A DNA stretch of 64,000 nt from Arthrobotrys musiformis (GCA_036971715.1 JAVHJL010000002.1:3070501-3134500); one strand, 5' to 3'; shown: positions 24,204 through 38,543, counted from the first letter of the stretch. Notes: generated by a model not told the origin, from the sequence alone. A program made the numbers and translations.

Positions 24204-27200
24204 CCAACGCCACCCAACGCTCCATTCTTTCTCTAATTCCCAAAAGTTCCTTTTTTTTTTTTGCCCGGCCTGCGCCTGGAGCAGTGTCTCCAACGCCACA
24301 TCCTCGAATTCCAACATGCGCGTTTCAAAATATCCGGTCTCGAGCCTTCGAGCCATACGAGTTTCCTTGTTACGAGTTTCCTTGGTTTAAGGGTGCGGCA
24401 AAACTGATTCCTCTTTCCGTCCATAAAGGTCCTACGCCACAATAAGGCTCTATATATTTAATATTTTGCTTTTAGTATTTTCATTTATTCTTCTTTGCAT
24501 GGGGACGCTCGCTCTCCCGGAGCAGTTATACCGTTACGAATATACGCATTACTCTAAAATTTTTCCTTTCACCGATTCTTTGTCTCGATGCCGCCTATCT
24601 ACTCTTTCTCCTCCGCCTTTATCTCTCTTCTCTTTCTTCTCTTTCTTTCTACTTTTAGATAGGCTACTCCACTTTGCATTTATAGTGAAAATATTATTGG
24701 GATCGGGTTTTCTTTTGTCTATGTTTGTTGAAGTTCGCATGGGAGGTCTTCCAACTCTTGTTTTGAATTTTCTGGAGGTTAGTTTGATTTGAAGCGCTTC
24801 CATTTTATGATTTGCTTGACATTGTTTATTCTCATTTGGACCGCAATGGTGCGCTCAATCGGCTGGTTTGACCAGGTATAAAAAATATTTCATGTTTTTT
24901 TTTTGTTTAATTTTTGTTTCTTTTACAGTTTCATAGTTTCACTGCTCCCTTCTACATACTGGTTTTACTCGAACTGTTCTTGTTTGCGGGAAGCCTTCTG
25001 TTGGTGCTACTAATCTGCCCTCGTTCTAACGCCCCTGTTCAATGTTGCAGTTCGGCGCGCGGTGCTGGATTTCAAGCATACCCTCCCACTCTTTTAATTT
25101 CCGCCTAACTGCTCGTATAGTAAGATACCCACCAAGTCCTTTCTAATGGAGAGGCCTTTTGCAAGTTTTTATCCTTGTGTCTTTTGCTGGCCCGAGATAC
25201 TTTGGTTCTTCGTTTCTCTCTACTCTTCTTTTTGTAACCTTCCTTATTGTGCTGGTCAACGCTTTTTTATTTTAGAACTTCAATGCAAATAATTACTTAG
25301 TACTTGAGGATAACAAGAATTTGGCTCGCAAATCTGACGCCGGTTCATATCAACTAATATTGGTACCTTGTGCTTAAATTTGTGACTTTGGCGATCGATC
25401 GGGTTGACATGTCTCTAAGGCGGTCGTTTTGGACATTCCATCAGATGCAGTTGGTTAATTGGTCAATGATTAATGACCTGGAGGTTCCAAGCAAGCCCTT
25501 TTTTCCCTCTCTGTGTTCCGTGCCGCGAACTTGCATCAAGAAGGCTATACATTCCAACACAGGTATAAGCCTTGCTCTAAGCTTGAGGTTTCTTTCAACC
25601 CGAATGGAAGCTACATGTGTCAGATCCAAACGTTACTAGCTGTGCGTTCCATCAAAACTTATAGTTTGATTTTAAAGGATTCAATGCGCTACGTTATGCA
25701 GAGGAGCGAATCGAATCGAATCGAATCCGTGATACGATCTTGACTTAATTCCATAGAACATCGAGCTAGGAACAAACTGCGCGCATATCGGTATTTTAGC
25801 GATATCGGCCGGCCCGACCTTTTTGCCGACATTCCTGATGGTCATTGAAGCAGGTATGTGATTCTATAGCCTATTGTGTGCGTCAAATCCTCGCAGGCAA
25901 GATTATGATGGAGCCTTTTGACAAATTTGTTCGCGGGGTAACATAGTTCACATCACAGGTATTTCCATAGCTGCACTCCCTCGTATTTCATGCGCTTCGA
26001 ATTTATGGGGCAGGGGTTTTCGTTTTCGTTTTTTATTTTTGTTTTTGCAGAGTGACTCGATCGTAAAAAGCCGTCTGTACCGAAGCATTTCATCGATCGG
26101 ACCACAATCAAACATCTGCACGGCGTCCTGGCCTGGATGTTGAGTGAAGAGAAATATATTGGTGTGGTCGCGCGGGGTACACACCCGCAACTGAAACTCT
26201 TTAACCGTGATGCTTCGTCTACTAGCTACTTCGTTACGAAGAGAAAAATAAAATGAATAACCGGATAGTCTCGACCCCCTTTGAGAGACGAGAAGTCTTA
26301 CAATATGTTCATCCTGACACGAGCAATGTATAGCTCGGATCCCTTTCTATAGAGCGGCGCTCCTGCTAATTTAGGGCTGTCTACGCAGAGGTAAAGACTA
26401 GCGAGCTAGAATCTTGAACATATAGGACAAAAACATGCATGTATAGACAATTGGGTGGACGGAGCTTCTCCATGGGATCATTTCGAGACAATGAAAAGCA
26501 TCCCTATCAGAAGATCAGCTTTGACTTCGCTACTAATCCGCACGGAAGCAGTCTCTGGATCTGGCGACACCTATAGAGCGCACATACAGTCTTGGCAGCC
26601 CATTTCTTCTATCCCCATGCATGGTCAATGTCATGTTTAGAATTTCAATCATCAGTGATGAAACCTTTAACAGCACAGAATATTACACGAGGCGGCGGGG
26701 ATCCCCAGTTTCATTGAGCAGAGCTTTATTTTCAATCCAGTCTGACCAAGCAGGCGCGTATGTATCAGACATAACTTTGCCGCGAGAGCGCACATCTTCA
26801 TATATCTTCACCTGCCAAACATAGACCTGACACGGCGGTGTGCCCGACAGCTGCCCACGTCGAATCAAATCATGCTCAGACCTTTGATAGCTGCCTCAAA
26901 TGTTGAGCTTGAGGACATGAAGCTTGCGTTCTAGACGAGACAATTTCACCCCCCATAAACCGTGCTCATTTCCCGCGCGGGCAATTCCAAAAACTTGCAC
27001 TCCTAGCCTTCTTCGAGCGAGTGTGCGTTAGTCAAAAGGCTTTTTGGGAACACGCCTTCACAGCACGGGGGTTCGTGGACACTTAGAGACGCCGTGCCGC
27101 TGAGATGCGTCCTTTTCTGCTGCCGAAAAGGAATGCAGTGAGCCTGCATGAACATGGGTCTGCTGGCATTTCAGTCTCCACAACCCTCCCGGCTAATATG

Positions 27201-30200
27201 AATCACGTCGTATTTTTCGCCCATTCACCCTCGTTTATCACCTTGTGTCTCAGTCTGCAGAATGCCTCCTCAGCATCTATTCCATGCAGCGAAGGGAAAT
27301 ATGTCAGGAGGGTGGTCCGCAGTTGGCAAAATTCGCATGTTCTGGGCTTGATAAGTTCGATTGCTGTCATGAAATAGTTTTTCGTTTTCTCTCCAAAATT
27401 TGCCTCTTTTTTTCTTCGCAATCTGTGGTGCTGCCACCCTTGAGTTGGGTGGGAAATTCTCCTTGTTCAGGATGAAATTCATGAGAGGGCGGCCGAACCG
27501 TTGTAGCGGGTAGGCGGACGAGCCAATCATGAAATGAATTACCCGATAACCACGTAAGTATTCGCTTGCCATATCCGGTGAATTTTGACACCAAACCCTT
27601 CAAAATTCGGGTTTCTTTTGACTCAGCTCTCCCAATCGAAATTTCGATGATATTACGGAGTAGAATGATCTAGGTGAACGCACCCGAGGACCAAAGCCAG
27701 AAATGGGCCGAGGCCATAGGCATAGGAGACGGGGAAAACTTTCTGTCATTGCCCGCCGGAAAACTGCGCTTAACTACCTTACAGAGGGAGTCTCCCCGAT
27801 AGCCCGTGCGCAAATCCGTGTAACACAAGGACCCTCGGCCTGTTGACCGGGGTCACAACAGAAGCCTGCAAAAATACCAGGAGCCTTCATCTTCAGATGT
27901 TTTATTTTCTGAACCCATGAGACCAGTCGCAAATACTGTCCTCCACAACGAGACATTCCATATCTGCGAGACATTTTCCATGGGTAGTCGGTATATAGCC
28001 GTTTAAAGCATGCCGAAATGCAGACTTCGTAGCGACATGCGCACAACCGTAGTATTCTAGGATCTTCTAACCGGAATATCGTGGTTTGCACACTGAACGC
28101 TGCAATTGCAATACACGCCAAAAAAAAAGGCAATCATTCTCGGACTGCATTGCCGGGGCATTATTCCATCCGGATAGCGTCTATCTCCGAGAAATTGTGC
28201 CACAACCAAGTTCTCAGCTTCGCCCCTTATTTTCCAGTACTCAAAAGACTCTGCGCATTTATGCCTAACTCATGATCAGATGGCATAGTCCATGACACTA
28301 TGCGCATACGATGGTACTATTCATTTGAATTGATTTATCCTCAATCAGACGTCAATATACCCGGAACAAAATCTAACCCGTAGTCAGATCCTCGGATGAT
28401 CTAGCTATGGTCTAATTTCACCGACATAGCCAATTGCAGTTCATAATCTGTAGACACTGTTGTTCACGGGATGGCTTCCAAAAGACGATGGGACCCTGGC
28501 CCCGGCCAAATACCAACAACCAAGAAAACTAGCCCACCAATAGATGTCAATGCTACAGCATTTCAAGCTTAGTTTGAACTCATTTCGTCATTAATTGAGA
28601 ACACTTGTGCCATAAGATGCAGAAATGTTGGGGTATTGGGGTTTCGGAAATTTCTCTCGAGATGACCTGGCCTCGCATTATGAACGTTGGAAAGATTTCC
28701 CAAGAAAATGGAAATCTACGAAGGTGAGCTCCTGGGCCCTTAAACTTAGTTCGAAAAGGCTGTAAATTGAAAATATCGGTCACTTTGGCTACTTACTTAG
28801 TTACAATCATATTGTAACCTCCACTGACATGTCGACAGCGCTATAACGTTGAGCTGCCGCATGGGTCCTGAAGAAATAATACATCACAGGTGCATGTGAA
28901 ACATTGTTGGAATAATGGATACCCCTCAAAAATGGCCTACTAGTTATACGTACTCAAGTACGCGCCTGTAGCGCATATCGAAACCGTCTATAGCTATAAA
29001 TTATTGCAAGACACCAACAAGACCCCAAAATAACAGAGTTCCCGTTGCAGTATGCGTTATAGAAATAATCATACAAACTCGAGTACTCGTGAGCATACCT
29101 TCAACGGCCCGGATCCGATTGCTGAAGTCTAAGTATTCAATGTTGGGTGTTATAGAAGAGCTAGATCCGTCTAGGCTTTGCTCATAGCTTTCCTCAAACA
29201 TTGGTAGCTAGCTTGTTGTCTTGAATCGAACAAATGAAACTAGATCAAACATGTTAACGGCCAAACCACCATCCTCAGCTGACGAGCCCACGAATATTCT
29301 CGACCACAACCATTTTTGGATCGCCCCACCTAAAGCAGGCGGTTACCGGGTAATGAAGGCACACCAAACACCTGAGGTCCTAGCCCGATTGGTTCATTAA
29401 ATTTGCGAAAAGCCAAACGGTGCCTGAAGTTTTTGACATCGAGGGTTTGCTCAGATGCACCTCTAATACGTGCATCTTCTTGGCGCATTCTTTAGTCTTG
29501 AAACAATGAGCAGCATAGCGTGCAGTAAAGCAAGCAGACTCGTTGAAGGGATATTCCGAAGCTGAGAAGACAATCAAATCCGGGCTACATTTCGTAGCCT
29601 TGGCAACAATATAATAGTCAATATGCCGACGTCCGCACCAATTCAACGCCTTCGGCAATATATCCCCCCGACGTAGGCCCAGTCTAGACTAAGAACCTTG
29701 AGTTAGTATTGGGGGGGTTGCTCACCTCCGCTTTGGTGCCGATGTATTGGGGCCCGGGTTATGTTTTCGAAGCCTTCTCGCAGGTTAGCATATATATAAC
29801 ACCTCATGGAGGTGGTCCTGGGCGCTAGGGGACGCTAGGTGACTAGAAATTTCGAAAACATCTTGATCCACATTTCACACCACAAGAGCCAAAAATTGTA
29901 AACCGGAAACCGAATTTAGTTTTGAACTCGTGGTTTTTGTCCCCTTGTCTAGGCTCTCGGCTTCAGTACATGGTTCCACGGGGTGCAGAGTTGTCTGCAA
30001 TAATAAAACAACAGTAGTTAGCGCCACCGCAAAGTTATGCCGCGGGCAAACATCTACGAAAACAACCCCGATAGTTATTCATTCCAACAAGAATGAATTT
30101 ATAGAACATGACCGAGGCTATGTATGCGCCAACTTGAACCTTTTGACAAGCCCCATGAGCCTCGCTTCGGAGTTCGAACTCCGCACCTTGGGGAAACCTG

Positions 30201-33200
30201 TCCTCCAGATATACAAAAACGCCAAAGAATATCGTTCTGCGGAAATAAGGCCCACAACTTTTAGTTTCCCTCTGAGCAAACATTTAAACAAAAAGATCGC
30301 CTTGAATGGCGCCTCGAGGTTAGGATGTTACAGATTTGTGCACCGCAATTTAGTTGATATTTCGGGTGTTTTGCTGATCTGGTGGTGCAAACGTAAATAC
30401 ATTGACTGTAGACATGTAGGGTGTTAGGGGATCGATTAGACATTCTGACCTCTCCGATACCTGGCGGATGGTATTACCTAGCCGGGCGGCTTAGGGACGA
30501 AGCGAAATACCTAATCCAAATCAAAAGAATCTAATACTGTAAGACCTCTAGAAGAGAATTTACCCGTTTAAAAATTTCGGCCCAGAAACCCTCAGGATTA
30601 GCATCTTGAATATTCGAATGTGTGCCCTAGATTGCTTGGGGGAGAAGATACGAACGGACTAGTAACGGGCGAAAAATCATGATGAACAACTATGCCGATG
30701 TGATATCACCAACCTATTAGGTATCTGTCATGCACTGCAATATCCGGAACTCTTAGTATTCTATTTATGCCCGCTATGCGTCGTCTAAGTTAGAAACCGC
30801 AACATCGGACTGGTAATTTTTGAAGTTGGATATTCTGGAATTTCGTTGGTTCGTGGAATTTGGGCACAGAGTAACGAACCAATTCGTCTTCTACGTCATA
30901 GGACAATCTACCAGACCTGTTCATCCTACTTTACGCATGAATTCAAAACCGTATCGTTCTATATACGATGTTGTGCAAACTAGTGCTCTCGTAATTTCAC
31001 GAGTCTAGACCTTGACCCTGAAAGTAACATTATTAATCCGTCTAAAAGGTTTAGTTGGGTCAATTTCTCGTTCAACCTTTCGAGTTCCCGGGTTGCAGTC
31101 CCGAAGCTGGACGTCAAAGTATTCATACAAACACGAAAGCAGTCCGGCGAAATCCCCCTAACCAAACGAGAGACCGCTCAAGGATCCGAATTCGCAAACG
31201 CCAGAGAGGTACAATCTTGCTACCACACCCTCAGTATAAAATCGATCTACGCAGGAATTCAGGATCCCAATGTTAAGTGATGGTCCAACGCCTTGATGTA
31301 AGTCTAGAGTTATAATTATTCAATATTCACAGGATGGGAGCGCTCGCGAATGAAACCTTTGGGGTGGCAGAGCGGGTCGGATCAACGTTCGTTTCCTGAA
31401 GCGAAAATGAATCGAGCTAGAAAGGATGCATATTCGGCCAGCATAATAGCCTTGCGGATTTACGAATGCCGAATGATATCTTTGCACTTAGGGCTCAAGA
31501 GCTCAGCATCTATGCATTCGTAGTGGTGTGAAGGAATATATTACTCCTGAGCCGTTTGTAATGAAGATGGGGCCAGACATGCCTTTGACAAGGTAGTGGC
31601 CGCAAACAATTGGATAGCTGTTGCATGGTCTGTAGTTCTGTGCCGACAAGAAAATGCTACATAGAAACCAGACGTTCTTGAATATTCTGCCCAAGAATCC
31701 TAAAGGTATTAAGGTCTCAAACCGTACTCACAACTTGATTTACTGTTAACTTGGAATCTTCAGTTACCCGTTGCCAGGAATACGGCTGACGAATATATCT
31801 CATCGAACAGGCTCGCCTGGAACTCGAGATGGCTACGCTAGAATACGCCACGATCGATAGGGAACCTTCATTTCGTGCGGGCCTCGCCGCAGATCTGACT
31901 ACACACTCCATGCACTTTGGATATCAAAAGAGATTACAGGAACTTTGGATTTTGGAGAGTGGTTGAAAGTGGTGTGAGAGATGAAGCCTCAGAGCAAATC
32001 CACACATTTTAGTTGTAGTTTCAACATCCGGCCGGCCTAAGGAGCTGGAGCTCAGGTCAGTTATGATCTAAATAAGTATACTACAAACTTAGAACGGCTC
32101 CTTCGAGACCTAACCTTTAAACCTACGAATACTCGGGTTTAAGCTCAGTGGAGAGAATATTCCGCCGGTCTAGGCGGTTTGGCTATCCAAGTGATGCATC
32201 ACAAACTGGGCCAGTACAAGTTTGAACCTTGAGGATCCGGAATTTGATTTGTTACCGGCACTAAAGGTTGTCAAATCAAACAATTTACGAAGCCAAAACG
32301 GTGTGCTCTCTCGCGGGTGACACGAAAATCAGCCCGAGAAACCGACTTCCGGCAATCCCAAGCCAACCGCAAATGGCAAAGTCCGTGGACTGTGCATGAA
32401 GATCCAACATTCGTCAAATTCCCTAAGAAAAGAGGCATAAGCGCACCCCGGTGACCAGGCCACACACATGCGCTCCCTGTGACACTACCCCGAGGCCCGA
32501 GGCCCCATGGCTCGGGACGTATCTCGACCGGTATTAATGTTCATGTATCGTGTGATATAGGTTTCTCGCGGCGCACACGCCATCCAGCCTCGCATTTCTT
32601 GGTCGGTTAGCGCATAACCCACCCGGTTATATTCGTATCCATGATCCACTTGCCACTCAAGCCGTGAAGATTTAATTCGTTACCAAAAAGTTTTCCGACA
32701 CTTAGCGCCACCCCTGAGCTGAGGTATTAAGTCTGCAGCTTGAGAGCTCAATAAAATTCCCTTGGCCATGTGCTGGTCTATTCTGGGAGGATGGAGATGC
32801 TGTCCTGATATTCCAGGTGGGATGTTTTGGCCAGGTGGGTAGCTTAGCCCAGAGCAATTTCAGAACTGATTCCTTTTTCTCCCCCATTCCCTAAATCATG
32901 TCACGTCACTCTCACGAATCCACTGAGTTTTGTCACTTGTGGTACTCGATTCAATCTCGAAACTCCAAATCTTCGACGAAGACGACAACACAGAAAAAAT
33001 ACCACATCCTTCGGTTTCTCTTGGATGCAAGGTAGTTATACCTCAACAAAGCGGCCTTGTGCCGCTGGATAAACCGTTCTAGTAATTAAAATTTTCTCGG
33101 GGACTCCTGAGGACTCGAGATCCGAAGCATTCCCTCGGCTTTGAATAGTACCTACATGTTGTCATTTGCGCCACTAACTTGGCTTCGAAGAGCTCGGAAA

Positions 33201-36200
33201 CCTGTGGTCGCCTTCTTCCCAAGATGATCTTTCAGACGAGGACCAAGATCGGACATCCGCGATATATCGATATACCCCGAGGGCTTATTGCCACAAGGCC
33301 TGCATACTATATCACTGGACCGGAGAACAATTCACAAATGCCAACAGTAGGCTCCATTACTGTTTTAGCTATTAACCTACCAGTTGTATCAATCATAAAC
33401 CAGGCTTTAGGAAGTTGGTTCTCCACTCCACTCTGCGGCCAACGTTATACTTGTCGCAGGGAAAGGAATCAACCACTTAAATCGCAATCTGTGTGATTCA
33501 TATATGGTTGAGTTGGCGCTTGTGCCTTTCAAATACATCCATTCCATGATCTAGACCCTTAATCGAAAACCTCTTGCCGTCGAGCTCGAGCAGCTTCATT
33601 CACTATGCAGTGGGATCCACACTCAAACTACTCAAAGGATACCTGATCCGCAAAGATCCGGGCGGTCGGGTCAAGTTTTTTGGGTCGTTGTTTCCCTCAA
33701 ATACTCCTACCCTCTCAAGATTCCTTCTCCCTTGCCGTGTCTATCTACAACGACCGATTCTTGCATATGCATTTTTAGGTATCCATGATTATTGATCTAC
33801 GCACAGAACACCAACTAGTTGGCTTTGGCTGTGCACTCTTAAGACCTTTCAAAATGATAGAAAGAAGCTATTAGCGGAAGCTTGTGCCTCAGGAGGCCGG
33901 AATCTTTACATTCCTAATACGCAACATGAAAAGTAATCGATCGATCGCTCGGGTAGTCGTTGAATTCTAGATCTAAGCATGCAGCGACAATCTTAGACAA
34001 ACCCAGAACATGTCAACAAGGAAACTTGGTGACTTGACATTCGGATATTCGTTTGAAATTCTTTTTTACAACCATATACGTACTTACAGTAATCTGTGTC
34101 GAGGATGCGCACCTGTATACCAGCTCCGATTGCAGGCACCGGTTCTCTGTATCTATTTACAGAGTTTGAATAATGTAATATTAGAGGAATGCTTGCATAC
34201 TACTGAACTGTCGCGATACGAAAGCTTATGGTTGGCAGCTGGGTAACCCCGCTTTCAAGAGCTTCTGAAAAAGACATTAAATTTATCCCGATCGATCAAC
34301 TTCGTATTTCAAGCCGTATGCCTGCTCGGAGTCGTATTATGCCTGTTATTCCTTCCGTCCTTAACCCCGGTCAGGTCCAAAAACAAAATCGAGCGTAGAA
34401 CGAGGGGAAAAAGAAGTATACCAAAGTTTTCGTCCGGTCGCAGATCTTTGTTGCGTATTGCGGAAGGTGGGAGGGGAGATGGGGGGGTGTCGAAAATAGA
34501 CCTGCTCGAAACGCCTCCTGGCGTCGACGCCTTTTGGGTTCGATCCAGCTCTATGAACGGTGCCGGGGCATATGTAGCCGAGCTTCGAATTCATCCCCAC
34601 ACCCGGACCTTCGATGCCGCCAACTGCCCCGTTGCAGAAAATCAACTTTCGCGCCAGCCCATGGCCAACCAGCTTCTGCTTATTTTTACGACACACCTTT
34701 TCTTGGATATACAACAACAAGTATAAAAAATTGCAATATAACCCGAGGGGAGAGGTATCAATGCATATATTGGAACCACCCCTTCCCTAGGCCCCGAGCC
34801 GCCCTTGAACGACAGCTCGCTACAAACGGGGTCAATCCTCGTTCAAAAGTCGCCGCTTCGTCGCTGGGGGTGTTTCGATGTAGGATCAGTCCTGGACGGG
34901 TGATCCGAGCTGCATGCTGTTTAATCGGCAACTCCGTCTCAACCTATCTGAAAAAAAAATCCTGGACTTGCGAGTTCCCAGCCAACTAGCGACGAACGCC
35001 TAAGCTAATGACAAACGGCCCTTCTTCTACCCCCCTTGCTCTATGGTAAATTCCATGTGACACCAAGTAGATGCAACTGTGCGAAAAAGGAGGAGAGCTA
35101 TGCAGCTAGGCATATACTGAAAATATACATCCTTGTATATAATTACGATTGATAGACTTCAATTGACAAGGGGCCAAATAACATACCGACACGATGTCAA
35201 AAAAGGCGCAAGAATAAAATGATATAATATAAAACAAAATTTAACCAGAAAAGCACCCTCTACTTTCAATTGCAATTTCATTGCCCCCTCTTTCCATAGA
35301 TGAAAAAACCAAAAGGCACAAATGCATATGTCCACAATAATTGGATTTGAGGTTGTCTCGGGATTTGAGGGCACATAAAAATCGGGTAAAAACACAAATA
35401 TCCAATCATGCGCCTATGCTAAAAAGCGGTAGGCTATATAGCCTGTCGACTAACTTGCCTTCGCCTGGCTATTCGTGATCACTAATGATTCATCCTTGCT
35501 CAGGTAGAACGCTTGCGGCGTCTATGCATATATAGTTTGTCTTGAGCTGCACTGCACTGCCGTTACGTCTATCTATGCAAGCCGAGGCAAGAAATCTAAG
35601 GAACCCCTCTGAGCCTGCATTTAAACGTCATCTGGATCCTCAGTAACTTCAACTAGGCTATTTTTTCCTATGATTGTTTGGTTGTCGAGGTGTACATGTC
35701 ATTAACAGGCCTCAATTATACCTGTGCCAGGCTCGAGCGTTGCATAAGGCCTGTTTGTGTCTTTGGCTGCATAAAGCACAGTTGGTGTGGGGTAAAGCTG
35801 CTCACACCTCTTAAGCTCTTGTGTAGCTGCAGGTAGGTGCAGCAAGCTGCATATATTTTTTCATGCTAGACTTCATTTTCATTATCTTCGTCTCTATCGG
35901 GTACAAAGCAATCACCTAAAAAATAACAAAATAGAAATAAAATAGGAAACCCGTGGGGTCGAAGCTACATTCTTATTTCAAGTTCGCAACCATTTAGTTC
36001 ATGAGATCACTCAGGGGCGGAGCATCGGGTAGCCCGGGATTTCGCCATCCCATAAGACGCTCCCATTGTCATCGTATATACTTTCGTTTCCGACATCCAA
36101 ATATCAAAAGAAAAAAAAAGGGTGAAAACTTCTTCCATTTCGATAGTTTAAGAGTAGGTTTCCCGTAAAGCAGAAAAACAGTGTACCAAGGCAGGGCAAA

Positions 36201-36387
36201 GGAAGAAATCAATCGGATCCTCCGTGTACAGGCTTTAAAAAGAGGTATCTTAAGGGTAGAAATATGTTTTAGCTGGAGAATTGGGGTCGGTAATAAGATA
36301 CATCTAGCCAGTAAATTGCAAAAACGAGGTCGCTAGTCTTGTAAAGCGCTGAAAATAGAAGGAATAAGGGTACTGCCTAGGTATTCC
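24204..36387. other. Largest gene-free stretch (12.2 kb)
   Basis: No convincing gene is seen between the Myb-like gene and calcineurin. From 24460 to about 25280 the plus strand is T- and C-rich, as in a long 3' untranslated region, and contains a 53-base candidate intron (24876-24928: GTATAA to a poly-T tract and ACAG). Further on are only short frames without family features. Minor sequence patterns are a GAATC repeat at 25708-25727 and a perfect 16-base palindrome at 30168-30183. No long terminal repeats, integrase or reverse transcriptase signatures were recognised. Confidence 0.5.
25708..25727. repeat. (GAATC)4 tandem repeat
   Basis: Four exact copies of the pentamer GAATC. It is a short microsatellite in a gene-free region. 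Confidence 0.85.
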
Positions 36388-38543
36388 TCAGTCGCCCTTT
36401 CGAGATCTGTTCAAGCAGGTCATTAGCATCCAATCACCATAACGTTCGCCTCACCAGGAGAACTTACATGCTGATCCTCCTAGCAATCTTGTTCAGTTGT
36501 GGATCCTTGTCGGCACTCTGGACTGCCTTCTGAATAGCCTCCTTTCTCGACTCTTCCTCCTTGATATTAACTTCCTCGGCGGTAGGTGGCAGCCTCTCGT
36601 TCTGCAAGTCGACCTTTCTGGCGTCCTCGAATCCGTTGATGGCGTTTTTGATACCTTCGGCGCCCAACATCAATGTGCCAGCCGGTAGCTTGCCACCAGC
36701 CGCGGTTTTAAGCTCTGTGATACTCTCGGATTCCTCACGGAGAACCTGGAAGACTCGGGAGAGACGACCAATAGCCAAAATTTTGTTCTTGATGGCACGA
36801 CGTTTTGCCTCGAGGTTTTCGGGGTCTCCGCCTGATTCACTAATTGGAGGCGAGGAAGGCTCGGCGGTAAGTGGTGTCTCAGTTTCGAGTTCGTCTTTAG
36901 AGCAAGTGTTGAGAATGGCGATAAGCATGTCCGTAACTGGAGGATTGTTAGAGTGCGAATAGGGCAGAATAGATATAGATTGGGTACTGACTCTTCTCGC
37001 CGACGAAGGGGAGCGACCAGGTAAAGACGTCCATAAAGTTAGGCAGCCAATACGGGTGGGGTGTACAATCTAGACGCTAGTTAACAATCTTTGACCTCGC
37101 GTACCATTTCAATAAGCCCCTTCCTACTCACTAAATTGCCTGATATTCATGACATTATTTTCATATTTCAATACCGCGGCCTTGTTGTTGTAGACATCCA
37201 GATAGTTTGGTGCCGAAAAGATAGTCATAACGCTAGGAAAGCCAGTTGTTTTTGTTTTCCTATACATACGATAACCGGCATCCTGCGCTTCGTGGGCTCG
37301 AATAATGGAAAGGAGGTTGTTCTTTTCGAGGAAATTGCAGGCGGCGGGATACGAGAAGAAGTAGGAACATCCACGGACATGGTTGTGTGTGAAGAAGTCG
37401 TTCGTCTTCTCCTGACCGAATTCTTCCAATGGATCAGACCACAAGATGTCGCACATGAGGCCTTGCGTGGGCGGCTCGCGGAATCGGTCGATCTACCACG
37501 CGAGATTAGCGATCGCGGCCACGGCTGACCCCCAAAAAAACAACTTACAGCTCGGATGTCATCAAGGGTATGGAGCTCCGGGCTGAGACCACCGTGAATG
37601 CAGAGGAATTGCTTGTTCATAACAGCAGCCAAAGGCAAGGAGCAGAACGACTCTGTGCACGCATCGTAAACCCTTTCAGTGTACTTGTGCTTGCCTTCAA
37701 TAAGAATCTTTATCAGCCAAATATTCTCTCGAAAAAGATCATCCTGATGACGTCATACACTCAAGCTTGAAGGTAAAGTAGTCTGTGAGATGTCTACACT
37801 CGTGGTTTCCGCGAAGCAGCCAAAGGGTGTCCGGGTAATGAATTTTGAGGGCCCAGAGATAGAGAACACACTATTCCAGCCGTTAGCATACTGCCCCTAG
37901 ACCTTGTCAGAGTCTAAACATCGCAAAACCTACTTCAATACTAAAGTAACCTCTGTCGACGTAATCTCCCAGGAACAAATATCTGGTTTCCTCGGGATTT
38001 CCGCCAACTTCGAAGAGCTTCATCAAGTCGTAGTATTGGCCGTGGACGTCACCGCAAACCGTGATCGGGGCATCCATCTCTAGTAGATTCGGTTCCTTTC
38101 TAAGGATTTCCGTTCCCCTTTGGATGATGAAGAGAGCCTGCTCTTCCGTCAGGCGGCCTTCCCGGTAGAAGTGCTGCTTCAGGAATGTGAGATTGGGTTT
38201 AGAAGGATCAGTCGGGTCGTAGAATTGTTCGTCCGTCGGCTTTTGAGTAGCTGGAGCTTGGACATCTATAATACCATATATCAGTTTTAAAGATCTCGAA
38301 GGGAGTAGCGGCGGCGAAAGCCGATGGCCCAGAGGGGGCAGCAAGCTAATATTGAAATATTAGGAGTATTGTGATCTTGTATGTACCTTTGATAACTCTC
38401 TCTTGTGTGCTAACCGTAGTCCCATCTTCCATAGTATGCAGAGAAAAGTCGATCTCAGGAACGGGCTTCTTCTCCTGGACGGCTTTGATGGCCGCCTCGA
38501 TTTTCGCGGTATTCTCCTTCGCCAAAGCTGCAGCGTCCGCCAT
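36388..38543 (-). CDS. cnaA: Calcineurin catalytic subunit A (PP2B, Ca2+/calmodulin-dependent Ser/Thr phosphatase)
   Basis: Eight exons, complement(36388..36406, 36468..36936, 36992..37069, 37132..37492, 37549..37694, 37759..37870, 37934..38265, 38387..38543), give 557 residues. All phosphatase metal and phosphate motifs are present: GDVHGQ (124-129), GDYVDRG (152-158), RGNHE (183-187) and the HGG box. The calcineurin B-binding helix follows (NCTPHPYWLPNFMDVFTW to VGEK). Next is the calmodulin-binding region (about 440-464: KNKILAIGRLSRVFQVLREE). The autoinhibitory segment follows (about 490-513: INGFEDARKVDLQNERLPP). The enzyme dephosphorylates the Crz1-type transcription factor and controls stress response, wall integrity and growth. 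Introns are 61, 55, 62, 56, 64, 63 and 121 bases. The last exon is only 19 bases and ends the protein as RRISISRKGD. Without that splice the frame would end RRISM. Confidence 0.95.

Noticed and set aside
29930..30427. 165-codon plus-strand frame in the large desert
   Set aside because: It starts at GTG, has no recognisable domain, and lies among many similar chance frames.
32140..32240. Possible tRNA near an AAGCTCAGTGG A-box-like word
   Set aside because: No matching B box lies at the right distance and no cloverleaf arms pair.
34361..34989. Overlapping frames of 92-151 codons
   Set aside because: The frames overlap on both strands in a GC-richer patch, with no family signature and no splice pattern linking them.
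36464..36928. Treating the calcineurin C-terminal frame as a separate gene
   Set aside because: Its sequence is the calmodulin-binding and autoinhibitory end of calcineurin A and joins upstream exons in phase.
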